DNA of 64,000 nt from an uncultured Lachnospiraceae bacterium (GCA_937920345.1 CALGVA010000054.1:124001-188000); one strand, 5' to 3'. Shown: positions 1-9,080, counted from the stretch's first letter. Notes: a model not told the origin generated them from the letters alone. Numbers and translations are program-made.

Positions 1-1278
1 CTCCAGCACGTCGCCGGACTGTATCATAAAGATATGATCCTTCGGAATCCCCAGTTCATCCGCGATCTTTGCCTGCGCTTTCCGATGCTTGTACTCACCG
101 TGAATCGGCACCGCATACCTGGGTTTTACCAGACTGTAGATCAACTTGATCTCCTCCTGACAGGCATGTCCCGACACGTGTACATCCTGGAAGATCACGT
201 CCGCGCCTTTCATCTGCAGTTCGTTGATCACGTTCGTGACCGCCTTCTCATTCCCCGGAATCGGATGGGATGAAAAGATAACCGTGTCTCCCGGCAGAAT
301 CGATATTTTCTTATGATTATCGCTCGCCATGCGGCTGAGCGCCGCCATACTCTCTCCCTGGCTGCCGGTGGTAATAATGACCGTTTTATCATTAGGGTAA
401 TTCTTTAACTGTTCTATGTCAATCAGCGTATTCTCCGGAATATGCAGACACTCCAGTGCAGAAGCGGTCTCTATGATGTTCACCATGCTCCTGCCCTCCA
501 CGACTACTTTTCTGCCGAACTTATACGCGGAATTAATGATCTGCTGCACACGGTCCACATTGGATGCAAAGGTCGCAATGATGATTCGCGTATCCTTGTG
601 CTCCGCAAAGAGGCTGTCGAAGGTCCGCCCCACTGTCTTTTCGGAAGGGGTAAATCCCAGCCGTTCCGCATTGGTAGAATCACACATGAGCGCGAGCACG
701 CCCTTCCTGCCGATCTCTGCAAAACGCTGCAAATCAATGGCATCACCGAAAACCGGCGTATAATCCACTTTAAAATCGCCGGTGTGTATCACAACGCCCG
801 CCGGCGAATAGATCGCCAGTGCAGCGGCATCCACAATGCTGTGATTCGTTTTAATAAATTCAATTCTGAACTGTCCCAGATTGATGGACTGCCCGAACTT
901 CACTACCTTGCGTTTCGTCCTGGCCGTCAGATCATGCTCCGCCAGTTTGTTCTCAATAATGCCCATCGTCAGCCGCGTTGCATAGATCGGAACATTCAGT
1001 TCCTTCAATACATACGGCAGCGCACCGATATGATCTTCGTGTCCATGGGTGATAACAAATCCTTTTACTTTATCCGCATGTTCCTTCAGATAAGTAATAT
1101 CAGGGATCACGAGATCTATTCCCAGCATCTCATCTTCCGGAAAAGACAGCCCGCAATCCACCACAATAATGCTTTCTTCATACTCAAAGGCAGTAATATT
1201 AAGCCCAATCTGCTCCAAACCGCCTAATGGGATCACTTTCAGCTTAGAAGCTGTTTTCCCCTGTTCAATTCTTTTCAA
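1..1278 (-). CDS. rnj: Ribonuclease J (3' end cut by window edge)
   Basis: This is a metallo-beta-lactamase/beta-CASP ribonuclease that acts in RNA maturation and decay as endo- and 5'-3' exonuclease. The N-terminus carries the RNase J signature PLGGLEQIGLN (about residues 17-27). The zinc-binding motif HGHEDH lies at residues 78-83. The start is a TTG at 1278, placed 7 bases after a GGAGG at 1286-1290; no ATG fits as well. About 426 codons are present and the frame runs off the left edge, so roughly the last 130 residues expected for the family (about 555 aa) are missing. It is followed upstream on the same strand by DUF1292, ruvX and ireB genes, all pointing the same way. Family assignment is secure; whether it is the J1 or J2 type cannot be told. 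Confidence 0.93.
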   Translation of the reverse strand, partial: MKRIEQGKTASKLKVIPLGGLEQIGLNITAFEYEESIIVVDCGLSFPEDEMLGIDLVIPDITYLKEHADKVKGFVITHGHEDHIGALPYVLKELNVPIYATRLTMGIIENKLAEHDLTARTKRKVVKFGQSINLGQFRIEFIKTNHSIVDAAALAIYSPAGVVIHTGDFKVDYTPVFGDAIDLQRFAEIGRKGVLALMCDSTNAERLGFTPSEKTVGRTFDSLFAEHKDTRIIIATFASNVDRVQQIINSAYKFGRKVVVEGRSMVNIIETASALECLHIPENTLIDIEQLKNYPNDKTVIITTGSQGESMAALSRMASDNHKKISILPGDTVIFSSHPIPGNEKAVTNVINELQMKGADVIFQDVHVSGHACQEEIKLIYSLVKPRYAVPIHGEYKHRKAQAKIADELGIPKDHIFMIQSGDVLE

Positions 1279-1297
1279 ACAATTTCCTCCATTCTCA

Positions 1298-1552
1298 CTA
1301 CATTAATTTCACGTCGTCCAGCATATTTTCAAATACAGCTGCCACTGCATTTAGTTCCGCATCATCTGTCACAATCTCATATACCGCTTCCGCATCCACA
1401 TCCGCGGAAGTGTCGCGAAGAATCAGTGCCTCGCCATCCCCATCCTCGGAATCCGTGACCAGAATATAATCGATTCCGCCCAGTCTGGTCTGCTCTAATA
1501 TATAGAATTGGACAGCCTCTTCTCCTTCCGATGTAAAAATAATCTTCTCCAC
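1298..1552 (-). CDS. DUF1292 family protein (YrzB-like)
   Basis: A small acidic protein of 84 residues. It begins EKIIFTSEGEEAVQFYILEQ and contains the run DYILVTDSEDGDGEALILRD, the typical DUF1292 layout of two short beta-rich stretches separated by an acidic loop. The start is a GTG at 1552, directly after the ruvX stop, with GGAGAG inside the end of ruvX serving as ribosome binding site, so the two genes are translationally coupled. The order ireB-ruvX-DUF1292 is widely conserved in Firmicutes, usually just after alaS. The biochemical function is unknown. RNase J follows after 19 bases and probably shares the transcript. Confidence 0.88.
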   Translation of the reverse strand: MEKIIFTSEGEEAVQFYILEQTRLGGIDYILVTDSEDGDGEALILRDTSADVDAEAVYEIVTDDAELNAVAAVFENMLDDVKLM

Positions 1553-2029
1553 TTACTCTTTCTCTCCATTCAAATCATCACGCAAATGTTCTGTCATATC
1601 GGACCTGTTATTCGCACAATAATCCAGATATCCCTGCAGAATCAATACCGCGGCGATCTTGTCCACATATTCCTTACGATGCTCTCTGCGTATGCCCGCT
1701 TCCATCATCGTCTTATCCGCCGCCACCGTCGTAAGCCTTTCGTCCCACATGGTCACGGACAGACCTGTTCTTCTCTCGAGCTTGTCCTTAAATTCCAGAG
1801 ACAGTTCCGCTCTGTCTCCCATCGTATCATTCATATTCTTCGGCAGACCGAGCACGATCTCGGACACTTCATATTCCACAATCAGTTCCTCGATCCGTGC
1901 AAGCGTCTGCCGAAGCTTATTCTCATCTTTTCTTCTGATGATCTCAATCCCCTGTGCGGTAATCAGCAGCGGATCGCTGATTGCCACGCCCACTGTTTTT
2001 GATCCATAATCCAAACCCATAATTCTCAT
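1553..2029 (-). CDS. ruvX: Pre-16S rRNA nuclease / Holliday junction resolvase-like YqgF
   Basis: An RNase H-fold nuclease of 158 aa, the normal length for YqgF/RuvX, which trims the 5' end of pre-16S rRNA. The first metal-binding motif MGLDYGSKTVGVAISDP is at the N-terminus. The second conserved block EIVLGLPKNMNDTMGDRAE is mid-protein, and WDERLTT with the nearby acidic residues completes the active site. The ATG at 2029 has only a weak GGCGGA upstream; a start three codons later at MGLDYG is possible. It lies 14 bases after ireB and abuts DUF1292, consistent with one operon. Confidence 0.93.
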   Translation of the reverse strand: MRIMGLDYGSKTVGVAISDPLLITAQGIEIIRRKDENKLRQTLARIEELIVEYEVSEIVLGLPKNMNDTMGDRAELSLEFKDKLERRTGLSVTMWDERLTTVAADKTMMEAGIRREHRKEYVDKIAAVLILQGYLDYCANNRSDMTEHLRDDLNGEKE

Positions 2030-2043
2030 ATGTTCGTCCGCCG

Positions 2044-2307
2044 TTACTTATTCAGAGAATTCTTAATGTACTCTACAAGCATCTCTTCCACCAGCTCGTC
2101 CCGCTCCACCTTCATAATCAGGCTGCGTGCGCTCTTATGGCTCGTGATATAGGTGGGATCCCCGGACATAATATAGCCCACGATCTGGTTTACCGGATTA
2201 TACCCCTTCTCCGTCAGCGCCTCATACACCGTAGAGAGTACGAGCTTCACGCCTGTCTCCGGTTCCGTCTCTACCGTAAAAAATTGTGTGTTTTCTAAAT
2301 CCTGCAT
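2044..2307 (-). CDS. ireB: IreB family regulatory phosphoprotein (UPF0297)
   Basis: A protein of 87 residues matching the IreB/YrzL family across its length, including the conserved core YEALTEKGYNPVNQIVGYIM and the following GDPTYITSHKSARSLI. In Enterococcus the homologue is a phosphorylation target of the Ser/Thr kinase IreK and affects cell-envelope stress resistance; that role here is by family only. The N-terminal Thr residues (ENTQFFTVETE) lie where the family is phosphorylated. It is first of the ireB-ruvX-DUF1292 group and is followed after 14 bases by ruvX. Confidence 0.92.
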   Translation of the reverse strand: MQDLENTQFFTVETEPETGVKLVLSTVYEALTEKGYNPVNQIVGYIMSGDPTYITSHKSARSLIMKVERDELVEEMLVEYIKNSLNK

Positions 2308-2387
2308 TGTTTCACGCCCTTATCCATTGTCTGTTTTGATATTACCCCTATTATTACCATAATACTCTATTGCCGCACAAAATTCAA

Positions 2388-3779
2388 TCATTTTAAAAGC
2401 AGGATATCCTCCTCCAGAAATCCCGAGACCGTTCCCGACACAATCTGATTTCCCAGATTCTCCGATGAGACAGATTCCTTTGCCACCTTGACATATTGCG
2501 GTGTATGTCCGATCCAGTAGATCCTGCCGTCTCTTTCCTTCTGTTCCTCAAACAGCACTTCTACCGTACTGCCGATCCAGCCTGACCGGTATGCATGGGA
2601 CATCTCCTTCTCCGCCTCTGACAGGATCGCACTTCGTCTGCCCTTCTCCGCCTCCGTGAGCTGTCCGTCCATCTTGGCCGCCTGCGTTCCCTGCCTCCTG
2701 GAATACTTGAAAATATGCATCTCATAGAAATTGACCCGGCGCACGAACGCTTCCGTTACACGAAATTCCTCCTGTGTCTCTCCCGGAAACCCCACGATCA
2801 CATCTGTCGTGATTGCCGGATTCCAGTAATATTTCCTGAGCAACTCTGTTGTCCGAAAGTATTCCCTGCTGGTATAGCGTCTATTCATTCTCTTGAGCAC
2901 AGAATCACAGCCGCTCTGCATGGACAGGTGGAAATGCGGACATATTTTAGGCATCGCGCTGATCTGCCGCACAAACTCTTCTGTTACAATGCGCGGTTCT
3001 AAGGAACCCAGCCGTATGCGTTCCAATCCTTCTATATCATGCAGCTTCGCCAGCAGTCCGGACAATTCCGGTCCCCCTCTGTCAACACCGTAAGAACTGA
3101 TGTGAATCCCCGTCAGCACGATCTCCTTCCAGCCGGCAGCCACGATCCCCCGCACTTCCTGCAGAATATCTTCCTCTCTCCGGCTCCTGACTCTGCCTCT
3201 GGCATAGGGAATGATGCAGTAAGAGCAAAACTGGTTACAGCCGTCCTGAATCTTAATATAAGCTCTGGTATGCTCTGCCGTACGCGCCAGTTTCATCTCC
3301 TCATATGCATCGGTGTGATTGATGTCGATAATCTCAGTCGTGACGGTATGCGGCTTCCTGTCTGCTCCTGCGCATCCACAGTCTGCGCATTCCGCTCCTC
3401 CCGGCACGGCTGCACCGTTCTCCGCCTTCTTTCGCCTGTCCAGATATGCCTCCAGAATCGGCACCAGATCTTTCTTGCGGTTATTGCCGATCGCAAGATC
3501 GATCGCCTCATCCTGCCTGACCGCTTCTTCTCCGGTCTGCACATAACACCCTACCGCCACCACCACGGCATCCGGATTGCATTTTCTGGCCCGGTGAAGC
3601 ATCTGCCTGCTCTTCCTGTCCGCTATGTTGGTCACCGTACACGTATTTATGATATAAATATCAGCTGCTTCATCAAATGCCACAATTTTGTATCCCTTTT
3701 CTTGTAACATTTGTTGCATAACATCCATCTCATAAGCATTAACTTTGCATCCCAGATTATGTAGTGCTACACTTTTCAT
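2388..3779 (-). CDS. mtaB: tRNA (t6A37) methylthiotransferase MtaB
   Basis: A radical SAM methylthiotransferase that converts t6A37 to ms2t6A37 in tRNAs reading ANN codons. The N-terminal UPF0004 domain shows HNLGCKVNAYE and INTCTVTNIADRKSRQ, supplying cysteines for one [4Fe-4S] cluster. The radical SAM triad CNQFCSYC uses C181, C185 and C188, followed by IIPYARGRVRSR. A C-terminal TRAM-like region carries VEVLFEEQ and HTPQYVKV. At 463 aa it is slightly long; around residue 125 there is a Cys-rich insert (ECADCGCAGADRKPH) between the two cluster domains, not essential to the family. It is separated from ireB by 80 bases. Confidence 0.93.
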   Translation of the reverse strand: MKSVALHNLGCKVNAYEMDVMQQMLQEKGYKIVAFDEAADIYIINTCTVTNIADRKSRQMLHRARKCNPDAVVVAVGCYVQTGEEAVRQDEAIDLAIGNNRKKDLVPILEAYLDRRKKAENGAAVPGGAECADCGCAGADRKPHTVTTEIIDINHTDAYEEMKLARTAEHTRAYIKIQDGCNQFCSYCIIPYARGRVRSRREEDILQEVRGIVAAGWKEIVLTGIHISSYGVDRGGPELSGLLAKLHDIEGLERIRLGSLEPRIVTEEFVRQISAMPKICPHFHLSMQSGCDSVLKRMNRRYTSREYFRTTELLRKYYWNPAITTDVIVGFPGETQEEFRVTEAFVRRVNFYEMHIFKYSRRQGTQAAKMDGQLTEAEKGRRSAILSEAEKEMSHAYRSGWIGSTVEVLFEEQKERDGRIYWIGHTPQYVKVAKESVSSENLGNQIVSGTVSGFLEEDILLLK

Positions 3780-3886
3780 AGTAATCTCCGCGTTTTTTGT
3801 ATTGTTTTATCATTGACTTTTACCCTTCCAACATTTAGTATTATAGCTGAAAGTATGAAAAATCCATAAGGAGGTAATTTTTTCAA

Positions 3887-4117
3887 ATGAAAACAGTACA
3901 GATTTCTTTAAATTCTATTGATAAGGTTAAATCTTTTGTAAATGATATTACAAAGTTTGATTACGATTTTGATCTTGTATCCGGCAGATACGTTATCGAT
4001 GCGAAATCTATCATGGGTATTTTCAGCTTAGATTTATCCAAGCCGATCGACTTGAACATCCACGCTGAAGAAGGTACTGATGAAGTTCTCGCAGCTTTAA
4101 AGCCGTACATCATGTAA
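3887..4117 (+). CDS. HPr-fold protein lacking the catalytic His (Crh-like)
   Basis: A 76-residue HPr-family protein. The second half retains the HPr signature AKSIMGIFSLDLSK, in which S41 aligns with the HPr-kinase target Ser46. The segment that should hold the phosphorylated His15 and Arg17 (GLHARP in HPr) is replaced by NSIDKVKSFV, with no His anywhere near. It therefore cannot relay PEP phosphate but could be serine-phosphorylated, as in Bacillus Crh, a co-effector of CcpA. It is a single plus-strand gene with a good ribosome binding site (AAGGAGG) and its own terminator, flanked by minus-strand genes. Family membership is clear; the Crh-like role is inference. Confidence 0.85.
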   Translation: MKTVQISLNSIDKVKSFVNDITKFDYDFDLVSGRYVIDAKSIMGIFSLDLSKPIDLNIHAEEGTDEVLAALKPYIM

Positions 4118-4138
4118 TCACTTCTTATCACAAGAGTC

Positions 4139-4168
4139 AGGAGAATGCCATATGGCATTCTCCTTTTT
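4139..4168 (+). terminator. Intrinsic terminator of the HPr-like gene
   Basis: A perfect self-complementary stem (AGGAGAATGCC paired with GGCATTCTCCT across ATAT) is followed by TTTTT on the plus strand, 22 bases after the stop codon. No T-run follows on the minus strand, so it belongs to the plus-strand gene. Confidence 0.9.
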
Positions 4169-4171
4169 ATA

Positions 4172-5350
4172 TTAACGGACAATAATCACTTCATCCTCAG
4201 CCAGCGCCTTCTGTACAAGCTCATCAATCTTTTCATCCAGATTAAGCTCATGCCTTCTGATGATATTCAGATTCGGTTTCGTCACGGGATGCTTCGCCAC
4301 GAAGATCGTGCAGCAATCCTCATAGGGCAGAATCGACGTTTCATAAGTATCGATCTTCTCAGCAATATCCACGATCTCCATCTTGTCAAATCCGATCAGC
4401 GGCCTGTAGACCGGCAGTCCGCACACCTCGTTCGTAGCCATCAGGCTGTGCAGCGTCTGGGACGCAACCTGTCCGATACTTTCTCCTGTGATCAGTCCCA
4501 GGCACTCCGTCTCCCGGGCAATGCGCTCCGCGATGCGCATCATATAACGCCGCATGATAATGGTCAGCTCATCATGCGGACACTTATCATAGATATATAA
4601 CTGTATGTCCGTAAAGTTAATTACGTGCAGGTAGATCGGTCCCGTGTAAACCGCCACCCTGGCAGCCAGATCAATCACCTTCTGCTTTGCCCGCTCGCTC
4701 GTATACGGCGGTGCATGGAAATATACGGCATCAATCTTGACGCCTCTCTTGGCGATCATCCAGCCGGCAACCGGAGAATCGATGCCGCCGGACAGAAGCA
4801 GCATAGCTTTACCACCCGTGCCCACCGGCATCCCGCCCGGTCCCGGAATAATCTCTGAGTAAATATAAATCTTATCGCGCACCTCCACGTTCAGCATGAT
4901 CTCCGGTTCATGCACATCCACACGCATCTCCGGATATGCATCAAGTATGATGCCCCCCAGTTCCACGTTCATTTCCATGGAGTTAAGCGGATAATTCTTT
5001 CTGGCACGTCTTGCCGCCACCTTGAAAGTCCTGTGTCTGTCAGGATACACATGCCCGATATATTCGACCACCGTCTGACCTAGTTTCTCGAAACCTTCAT
5101 CTTCCACATAGATCATCGGGCAGATGCCGGATATGCCGAACACCTTCTGCAGCATCGATACCGTCTCATCATAGTCAAACGCCGATACCGCATCCACGTA
5201 GATGCGACCGTCAGTCTTGCGCACGGCAAACTCGCCGTCACATTTCTTTAATGCATATTTGATCTGCTGTACCAGCGCGTTCTCAAACAAGTAACGGTTC
5301 TTTCCCTTCACGCCGATCTCCGCATACTTTATCAAAAAAGCCGTAAACAT
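4172..5350 (-). CDS. thiI: tRNA 4-thiouridine synthase ThiI
   Basis: ThiI adenylates U8 of tRNA and transfers sulfur to give s4U; in some bacteria it also donates sulfur for thiazole synthesis. The start has the usual form FLIKYAEIGVKGKNRYLFE. A ferredoxin-like and THUMP domain fills the first 170 residues, followed by the PP-loop LLLSGGIDSPVAGWM and the conserved block GLITGESIGQVASQTL. The protein ends at 392 aa without a C-terminal rhodanese domain, the short form common in Gram-positives that takes sulfur from a partner cysteine desulfurase. That partner is encoded 30 bases upstream in the same operon. An AGGAGG precedes the ATG. Confidence 0.95.
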   Translation of the reverse strand: MFTAFLIKYAEIGVKGKNRYLFENALVQQIKYALKKCDGEFAVRKTDGRIYVDAVSAFDYDETVSMLQKVFGISGICPMIYVEDEGFEKLGQTVVEYIGHVYPDRHRTFKVAARRARKNYPLNSMEMNVELGGIILDAYPEMRVDVHEPEIMLNVEVRDKIYIYSEIIPGPGGMPVGTGGKAMLLLSGGIDSPVAGWMIAKRGVKIDAVYFHAPPYTSERAKQKVIDLAARVAVYTGPIYLHVINFTDIQLYIYDKCPHDELTIIMRRYMMRIAERIARETECLGLITGESIGQVASQTLHSLMATNEVCGLPVYRPLIGFDKMEIVDIAEKIDTYETSILPYEDCCTIFVAKHPVTKPNLNIIRRHELNLDEKIDELVQKALAEDEVIIVR

Positions 5351-5380
5351 AGTATTCCTCCTATGATCTTCTTCACACCT

Positions 5381-6535
5381 TTATCTTCTGGTATACCGTC
5401 TGAGCGTCGGAACCAGTTCGCATAGTGTCTGTATAGTATACTGGATTTCCTCCGCAGTTGTAAAGACGGAAAAACTGAAACGAATGGTGGAATCCAATAG
5501 GTCTCTCTCCAGGCCAATCGCCTTAAGCGTCGCGGACGTCTGCGGTTTGTTAGAAGCGCAGGCACTGCCCGCAGATACATAGATTCCTCTTTCTTCCAGT
5601 GCATGAAGAAGCACTTCACTCCGTATCCCGCGCACTGACAGGCTCACAATATGCGCTGCCCCTTCTCTGCCCGGACAACCGTTGATCCTAACGTCTTCTA
5701 TACCGCTTACTCCCTGTACGAACAGATCCCGCAGTCCGTACATTCTCTCCATATCCTCATCGAGATTCTGGTAAACCATCTCAGCCGCCTTCGCAAGACC
5801 GGCGATTCCGGGAACATTCTCCGTTCCGGAGCGCATACCTTTCTGCTGGCCGCCGCCGTATATAATCGGGCTGACCTTCGCTCCTTTTCTGATATAGAGG
5901 AATCCGGTTCCCTTCGGTCCATGAATCTTGTGCGCGCTTACGGACATCATATCCACATGTGTTCTGGCCGGATAAATGCGGAATTTACCGAATCCCTGTA
6001 CCGCGTCCACATGAAACAGCGTCTGCGGATTCACACGTTTAATCAATTCACCCGCCTCCGCAATCGGCTGTATGCTTCCGATTTCATTGTTCGTATGCAT
6101 GATTGACACCAGAATCGTATCCGGTCTGATTGCACGTTCCAGATCCTGCAGTGATATCCTTCCCTCATGGTCTACCGGCAGATATGTCACCTGAAATCCC
6201 TGGTTTTCCAGATATACCATCGGCTGTAGTATCGCCGGATGTTCGATTCTTGTTGTAATCAGATGTCTTCCTCTTCTGTGGTTCGCCATCGCCGTGCCGA
6301 TCAACGCAATGTTGTCAGACTCCGTGCCGCCGGAAGTAAACAGAATCTCTTTCTCGCTTACTTTCAACAGATTTGCCAGTGTCTCTGCGGCATATCTTAA
6401 GTACTGTTCCGCTTCTAATCCTTTGTTATGCATGCTGGAGGGATTTCCGTAATCCTCGCACATGATCTTATGCATCAACTGTGCGACGTCATCGTAGCAT
6501 CTGGTCGTTGCAGAATTGTCTAAATACACTTCCAT
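5381..6535 (-). CDS. Cysteine desulfurase (NifS/IscS family)
   Basis: A PLP enzyme releasing persulfide sulfur from L-cysteine, here probably for ThiI. It starts EVYLDNSATTRCYDDV and contains the PLP-lysine motif SAHKIHGPKG and the catalytic Cys loop SAGSACASNKP. An Arg-rich loop RSGTENVPGIAGLAKA supports the NifS-like group II layout. I chose the ATG at 6535 over that at 6544, since the AAAGGA lies directly against the earlier one and about 9 bases from this one. The length of 384 aa is normal. Co-occurrence with thiI on one transcript is the main functional clue. Confidence 0.94.
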   Translation of the reverse strand: MEVYLDNSATTRCYDDVAQLMHKIMCEDYGNPSSMHNKGLEAEQYLRYAAETLANLLKVSEKEILFTSGGTESDNIALIGTAMANHRRGRHLITTRIEHPAILQPMVYLENQGFQVTYLPVDHEGRISLQDLERAIRPDTILVSIMHTNNEIGSIQPIAEAGELIKRVNPQTLFHVDAVQGFGKFRIYPARTHVDMMSVSAHKIHGPKGTGFLYIRKGAKVSPIIYGGGQQKGMRSGTENVPGIAGLAKAAEMVYQNLDEDMERMYGLRDLFVQGVSGIEDVRINGCPGREGAAHIVSLSVRGIRSEVLLHALEERGIYVSAGSACASNKPQTSATLKAIGLERDLLDSTIRFSFSVFTTAEEIQYTIQTLCELVPTLRRYTRR

Positions 6536-6623
6536 GATCGTCATTCCTTTCTTAACACTTCCTTCGCTTATGGTACTTGCTCTTCGCTTGCCCTTCTCTT
6601 GCGCCTACTAATAAGGTATGTGT

Positions 6624-7364
6624 CTAAGATTCTAATTGATACATCAGCCATGACAGTACAGTCAATCCCGCCGTCTCCGTCCGCAGTATGCGCCTGCCCA
6701 GCGTGATCGGCTCTATGCCGGCCTCCACTGCCGCCTGTACCTCGCTCTCCTCGAATCCACCCTCCGGGCCTATGAACACTGCAATACTGCTGCCGGATTC
6801 GACTGCTCCAATCAGAGACTTCGTGCGTGCCATATCCTCCGCCAGTTCGTAAGGAATCAGACGCACGTCCATGTTCTTCGCGTATTCGACTGCCTCTCCC
6901 ATGCATATAACCGCGTGTACGGCAGGAATCACATCCCGTTTACTCTGTTTTGCAGCCGCTTCCGCAATTCCCTGCCATCTGCTGATCTTAGCTGCCGCTT
7001 TCTTATCATCCAGCTTTACGACACAGCGCTTCGCCGCTACGGGAATCACCTCATAAACTCCCAGTTCCACCGCCTTCTGAATGATCAGTTCCATCTTATC
7101 CGCTTTCGGCAGTCCCTGAAAAAGATATATTTTAGACGGCAGTTCTACGCCGTCCTCCTTAATAAAACGAAGTGTACAGATCACTTCGTCCTCCCTATAC
7201 TCCTCTATACCGCAGCGGTATTCTCTGCTGTCTATACCATTGCTGACTGCAATCTCCTCACCAATCTTCATGCGCAGCACATTCCTGATATGATTGACGT
7301 CCCTGCCCGTTATCACGACCCGCCTGCCCTGTATCTGTGCCGGTTCTACAAAAAATCGATACAT
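6624..7364 (-). CDS. rsmE: 16S rRNA (uracil1498-N3)-methyltransferase RsmE
   Basis: A SPOUT methyltransferase for m3U1498 of 16S rRNA. It begins MYRFFVEPAQIQGRRVVITG, with the PUA-like N-terminal domain and HIRNVLRMKIGEE. The SPOUT knot carries FIGPEGGFEESEV and ITLGRRILRTETAGL, the SAM-binding signature of RsmE. The frame is open upstream to 7415, but family alignment favours the ATG at 7364; its ribosome binding site is weak (AAAGG, some 15 bases upstream). It is located after prmA and a VanZ-like gene, the common prmA-rsmE pairing. Confidence 0.93.
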   Translation of the reverse strand: MYRFFVEPAQIQGRRVVITGRDVNHIRNVLRMKIGEEIAVSNGIDSREYRCGIEEYREDEVICTLRFIKEDGVELPSKIYLFQGLPKADKMELIIQKAVELGVYEVIPVAAKRCVVKLDDKKAAAKISRWQGIAEAAAKQSKRDVIPAVHAVICMGEAVEYAKNMDVRLIPYELAEDMARTKSLIGAVESGSSIAVFIGPEGGFEESEVQAAVEAGIEPITLGRRILRTETAGLTVLSWLMYQLES

Positions 7365-7453
7365 TGTTTCGTATCCGCGCCTTTCCGAGAGCCTTGCCGT
7401 TACCGCCCTCTGCATTCGTTTTCCAACTGCCGTCCTGCTGCATGCCGGACGGA

Positions 7454-8017
7454 TTATACGCTCTGCATCCGATCGCCCTTTCTATGCTGTCTGCGTCTGC
7501 GCCGCCATTTAAAGAAGCGCTCTGCCAGAAGCAGAAATACCATCCCCAGCACCACGCCCATACTATCTATGGCTACATCGCTGATTTTACCCGAACGTCC
7601 TTTTACAAACAACTGATGTATTTCATCGCTGCAGGCGTATAGAATCGCCAGCCCTGCCGCAACACAGGCTCTGCGCAGACGCGTAAGCTGCCGTCCGCAC
7701 AGCCAGCCGTACAGCAGCCATCCCAGAATCGCGAACTCCGCCATATGCGCACACTTTCTCACGGAACGCTCAATAGCTCCCGCAATCTCCCTGATCTGCT
7801 CTTCATCTATATGCAGGCGAAAGAGCAGCCCTGTCGTGCTGACCATACGGTAACTCAATCCTTCACTGACCACGCTGGATTCCTCTTTGGTCTGGGCGGA
7901 AAAAGAAAAAATCACACACATCCATACAACCGCCAGAACCCCTGCTATACTGCTCCACTTTACCGCCCTGCTTCTTTTCATTGTCTCACTCATTATTTTA
8001 TCTGTATAGTTCTCCAT
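7454..8017 (-). CDS. VanZ-family membrane protein
   Basis: A predicted integral membrane protein of about 187 residues. Hydrophobic segments lie near the N-terminus (SIAGVLAVVWMCVIFSFS), then FAILGWLLYGWLC, AAGLAILYACSDEIHQLF and AIDSMGVVLGMVFLLLA. The motifs FSFSAQ, RKCAHMAEF and SDEIHQLFVKGRSG are typical of VanZ-like proteins; VanZ itself confers slight teicoplanin resistance, but most members have unknown roles. The start at 8017 overlaps the prmA stop (TGATG), suggesting coupling; the frame is open 11 codons further upstream. The tail is Arg-rich (KWRRRRRQHRK), consistent with a cytoplasmic end. Confidence 0.85.
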   Translation of the reverse strand: MENYTDKIMSETMKRSRAVKWSSIAGVLAVVWMCVIFSFSAQTKEESSVVSEGLSYRMVSTTGLLFRLHIDEEQIREIAGAIERSVRKCAHMAEFAILGWLLYGWLCGRQLTRLRRACVAAGLAILYACSDEIHQLFVKGRSGKISDVAIDSMGVVLGMVFLLLAERFFKWRRRRRQHRKGDRMQSV

Positions 8018-9006
8018 CACTGATTCCGACGCGCCGTAACCGATACCCACTCACCCTGATAAGTCACCTCAAGGATCTCAAGTCCTGCCGCCTCTACAGC
8101 CTCTCTGACCGTCTGTTCTTTCGTATCAATAATACCGGACGTAATGTAGATCCCGCCCGTTTTCATCTGCCGGACGATCACCGGTGTAAGCGGCACCAGC
8201 ACGTCTGCAAGAATATTGGCCACGACAATATCATAGCATTCATAGCCTGCTTTATCCTGCACGTCTTTATCTGTAATAATATTGCCAATCATCATCTGAA
8301 AAGCTTCCGCCGCGATCCCGTTGGCTTCCATATTCTGCGCGACCGCCTCCACCGCACAGGGGTCTAAATCCGTGCCGACCGCATGTTTCGCCCCGTACAT
8401 AAGAGCCAGAATTGCCAGAATACCGCTGCCCGTCCCTACATCCAGAAGCTCTGTCTCCGGCGTCAGGTACTTCCTGATCTGACGAATGCACAGCTGCGTC
8501 GTCTCATGCATGCCGGTACCGAAAGCAGTGCCTGGATCTATATGCAGTATCTTCTTGTCACGATCTTCTTCCTTAACCTCTTCCCACGACGGAATGACCA
8601 GAAGATCGTCTATGTAGAACTGGTGGAAATATTGTTTCCAGTTATTGATCCAGTCGATATCCTCCGTCTCCGTCACGGTGATGCTGCCCTCACCGATCTC
8701 CATGAAGTCCCGCAGTTCCTCCAGTTCCTGCCGGATCTGCGCCTCTACAGTCTCTCTGTCAGTGGGCATACCGTTTACTTCCAGAGTGCCGTCCTCCTTC
8801 TGTTCCACGAAGAAGCTGAGATAGGCAATACCGTCATCCTCCGGTCCGTCCGGCAGAATATCCACGAACATCTGCTCTTTCTCAAGCGCCGTGAGCGGTA
8901 TCTTGTCTTCAATCTGCGCACCCTCCAGACCGATGTCATAGAGGGTGCTGATCATAATGTCTTCCGCATCTGTTATTGTTTTAATTCTGAACTTTGTCCA
9001 TTTCAT
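8017..9006 (-). CDS. prmA: Ribosomal protein L11 methyltransferase
   Basis: A SAM-dependent methyltransferase that trimethylates L11. It starts MKWTKFRIKTITDAEDIM, the usual PrmA opening. The SAM-binding motif I is LDVGTGSGILAILALMYGA, preceded by HIDPGTAFGTGMHETTQL. Post-motif residues TDLDPCAVEAVAQN and DIVVANILADVLVPL match the family. The length of 329 aa is slightly above typical because of an acidic N-terminal domain. An AAAGGG lies upstream of the ATG. It heads a run prmA, vanZ-like, rsmE, cysteine desulfurase, thiI. Confidence 0.95.
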   Translation of the reverse strand: MKWTKFRIKTITDAEDIMISTLYDIGLEGAQIEDKIPLTALEKEQMFVDILPDGPEDDGIAYLSFFVEQKEDGTLEVNGMPTDRETVEAQIRQELEELRDFMEIGEGSITVTETEDIDWINNWKQYFHQFYIDDLLVIPSWEEVKEEDRDKKILHIDPGTAFGTGMHETTQLCIRQIRKYLTPETELLDVGTGSGILAILALMYGAKHAVGTDLDPCAVEAVAQNMEANGIAAEAFQMMIGNIITDKDVQDKAGYECYDIVVANILADVLVPLTPVIVRQMKTGGIYITSGIIDTKEQTVREAVEAAGLEILEVTYQGEWVSVTARRNQ

Positions 9007-9080
9007 ATTATATTACATCCCTTTCGCCTCGATCCTCCATCGAAGCTTTCGCCGCCTGCACAATTATGAAAAGCGGTGTA

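Noticed and set aside
442..1227. 261-codon plus-strand frame
   Set aside because: Antisense to RNase J, which has clear motifs; the frame shows no domain of its own.
6568..6906. 112-codon minus-strand frame
   Set aside because: Mostly inside rsmE in another frame, Gly/Arg-rich composition typical of a shadow.
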